Positions 49,974-51,109 of a stretch of DNA of 51,109 bases are shown here, one piece after another; position 1 is the stretch's first letter, and the number at the start of each line of letters is the position of its first letter. The position numbers were made by a program, and so were the translations under genes. This stretch comes from Roseivirga sp. UBA6061 (GTDB taxonomy: Bacteria > Bacteroidota > Bacteroidia > Cytophagales > Cyclobacteriaceae), in assembly GCA_002427745.1 (NCBI GenBank), contig DIYF01000097.1:1-51109 (forward strand), given 5' to 3'. The notes beneath the pieces were generated by a model. It saw only the letters and a list, made by a program, of their open reading frames with translations, was not told the origin of the DNA and ran no database searches.

Positions 49974-49992
49974 GTTTGAGTTTTTCTCAAAC
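49974..49992 (-). promoter_or_regulatory. Inverted repeat GTTTGAG/CTCAAAC just before the CPBP start
   Basis: A perfect 7-bp inverted repeat with a 5-nt loop ends 2 nt before the ATG of the CPBP gene. It is placed to affect ribosome access, or to end transcription from the upstream AraC gene. Confidence 0.4.
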
Positions 49993-50027
49993 TTTGCCTG
50001 CCACGTGGGATAAAAAGTTCAGGTCGA

Positions 50028-51086
50028 TTAATCAGAACCACTTTTTAGCTCTTTTTGATACTGGAGCGGGGTGGTAGCCGTGATTTTTTTGAAGTGGGTA
50101 AAAAAGGCCGATTTTGAATTGAAGCCTACTTCGTACCCGAGCCCTTCTACTGAGAGTTCTTCAAGTTTTCCGGTCCTGATCAGTGAAACAGCCTCTTTTA
50201 TGCGCAGTGTATTGATAAGCTCGTAGAAGCTCTTGCCCAGACCTTTATTCAGTACTTCTGAGAGATGATGACGTGGCATGTCGAGCTGTGCTGCCAGCTT
50301 GTTAAGATCAAAATCCGGTTCTTTAAAAGGTTTCTCTTTGTGTAAATAATCGGTTACGCGTTTCGCGGTTTCGCTCAGGTCATCCTGCAGAGGACTGGTA
50401 GAGTAAGATGCCACAGGGGGCATCTCTGCGGCTGTGTGTTCATAAATAATACCCTGCCTGATGCCGAAATAACCAATCAAAACAATCAGCAGATCATAAA
50501 TCAGGCTGTCAACTACCTGGGTGAAAGTGCCGGGTAAGAAGATATCGAACAGTACGTAGGCCAACTCGAGCAGAATGGTACTCATAAACAATAAAGCAAT
50601 GGTTTTGATCCATTTGATCCGTAGATAGGTGGCGTCAGCGGTTTGATCTTTGATCCAGGCCAGCCGTTTATTGACTGCTCTGTGAGTATGCCACACATAA
50701 AAGGGAATAGAGAGCGTTTTTAAAATGGCCAGCACAAGGTCTGCTGTCGGATTACTTTGTTCACCTGCCAGCAGAAAAAAGACCAGTGGAATGACGAAGA
50801 GCAGAAGGTGAAGAAAGTCCTGTTCCTTAAGCTGCCTTCCGCTCAATACCACACGGGCATAGAGAAACAGCATAGGGCCATGTAACAGCATCATGGTTTT
50901 AGCGAAGGAACCTATCAATGGGTTGAGAGAACCGGATACCAGTGGGATAACGGATCCGATATGGATGGCAAAGATCATCAACCAAAGGCTCAGAAACCGG
51001 CTTCCCGTTCTTTTCGGCTTTTTGCCCTCCAGCAATGCGATGAAAAAAAAGCACTGGAATATTCCTAACCAGAGGATGGTGATCAT
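50028..51086 (-). CDS. Membrane-embedded AraC-type regulator
   Basis: A 352-residue protein with about seven N-terminal hydrophobic helices (ITILWLGIFQCFFFIALLEG first) and an AraC helix-turn-helix domain at ~250-352 (YEVGFNSKSAFFTHFKKITA, TPLQYQKELKSG). The start ATG is 24 nt from the window edge. It is a one-component membrane regulator, the third in this window. It is transcribed toward the CPBP protease gene 56 nt downstream and may control it, perhaps with the inverted repeat between them. The signal is unknown. Confidence 0.87.
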   Translation of the reverse strand: MITILWLGIFQCFFFIALLEGKKPKRTGSRFLSLWLMIFAIHIGSVIPLVSGSLNPLIGSFAKTMMLLHGPMLFLYARVVLSGRQLKEQDFLHLLLFVIPLVFFLLAGEQSNPTADLVLAILKTLSIPFYVWHTHRAVNKRLAWIKDQTADATYLRIKWIKTIALLFMSTILLELAYVLFDIFLPGTFTQVVDSLIYDLLIVLIGYFGIRQGIIYEHTAAEMPPVASYSTSPLQDDLSETAKRVTDYLHKEKPFKEPDFDLNKLAAQLDMPRHHLSEVLNKGLGKSFYELINTLRIKEAVSLIRTGKLEELSVEGLGYEVGFNSKSAFFTHFKKITATTPLQYQKELKSGSD

Positions 51087-51109
51087 GTATGCTGAGTTTA
51101 AATCTCCTC

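Overview
The window looks like a chromosomal stretch from a Cytophagales-type member of the Bacteroidota. The evidence is a T9SS/gliding-type C-terminal sorting domain (41208-44393), many SPII lipoproteins, AraC regulators with multi-pass membrane N-termini, DUF3570/DUF4266 proteins, few Shine-Dalgarno sites, and one clear TTTG-N19-TAnnTTTG-like promoter. No tRNA, rRNA, CRISPR array, transposase or phage module was seen. Both window edges look like ordinary chromosome.

Region 1 (1-2506): a secreted beta-propeller protein whose last ~43 codons and 3' hairpin are partly duplicated downstream, then an AraC regulator. Region 2 (2828-17303) is the most interesting part, a probable small-molecule or peptide amide-ligation cluster in two arms. 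The + arm has an esterase, an M17 aminopeptidase and an ATP-grasp ligase. The - arm, behind one good promoter, has an esterase, a RimK-like ATP-grasp with a Lys/Ala-rich tail, a YbdK/GCS2 ligase, a class I glutamine amidotransferase and a permuted-type ATP-grasp. A third esterase diverges from the - arm. A DJ-1/PfpI-TPR protein, a membrane AraC regulator and two small lipoproteins lie between the arms. The cluster combines three ATP-grasp proteins, a gamma-glutamyl-type ligase, an ammonia-generating glutaminase, a peptidase and three esterases. I infer that it makes and processes a gamma-glutamyl or other amide-bonded compound; the product cannot be read from the sequence.

Region 3 (17409-24074): a LolA-like secreted protein, an unrecognised lipoprotein/lipoprotein/SH3-like three-gene unit, then a tightly overlapping cassette of thioredoxin, ApbE flavin transferase, DUF4266 lipoprotein and DUF3570 beta-barrel-like protein, followed by a Rieske lipoprotein. 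This looks like an envelope redox module. Region 4 (24326-31496): an acidic lipoprotein of five PepSY-like repeats, a secreted GH13 alpha-glucan hydrolase with a LacI-type palindrome upstream, a membrane protein, a secreted M24 peptidase, a membrane-anchored winged-helix-like protein and a secreted protein.

Region 5 (31648-40899): a membrane AraC regulator, a membrane TlpA-like protein, a VTT-like membrane protein, an LRR lipoprotein, a VWA lipoprotein, a DUF3137 protein, a putative metallopeptidase lipoprotein and an aldo/keto reductase. Region 6 (41208-51086): a large T9SS surface protein, an AddA/RecB-like helicase-nuclease, a TlpA-like thiol protein, a CPBP membrane protease and a third membrane AraC regulator. 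Intergenic gaps hold many perfect or wobble-conserved hairpins, some clearly terminators and others dispersed intergenic repeats.
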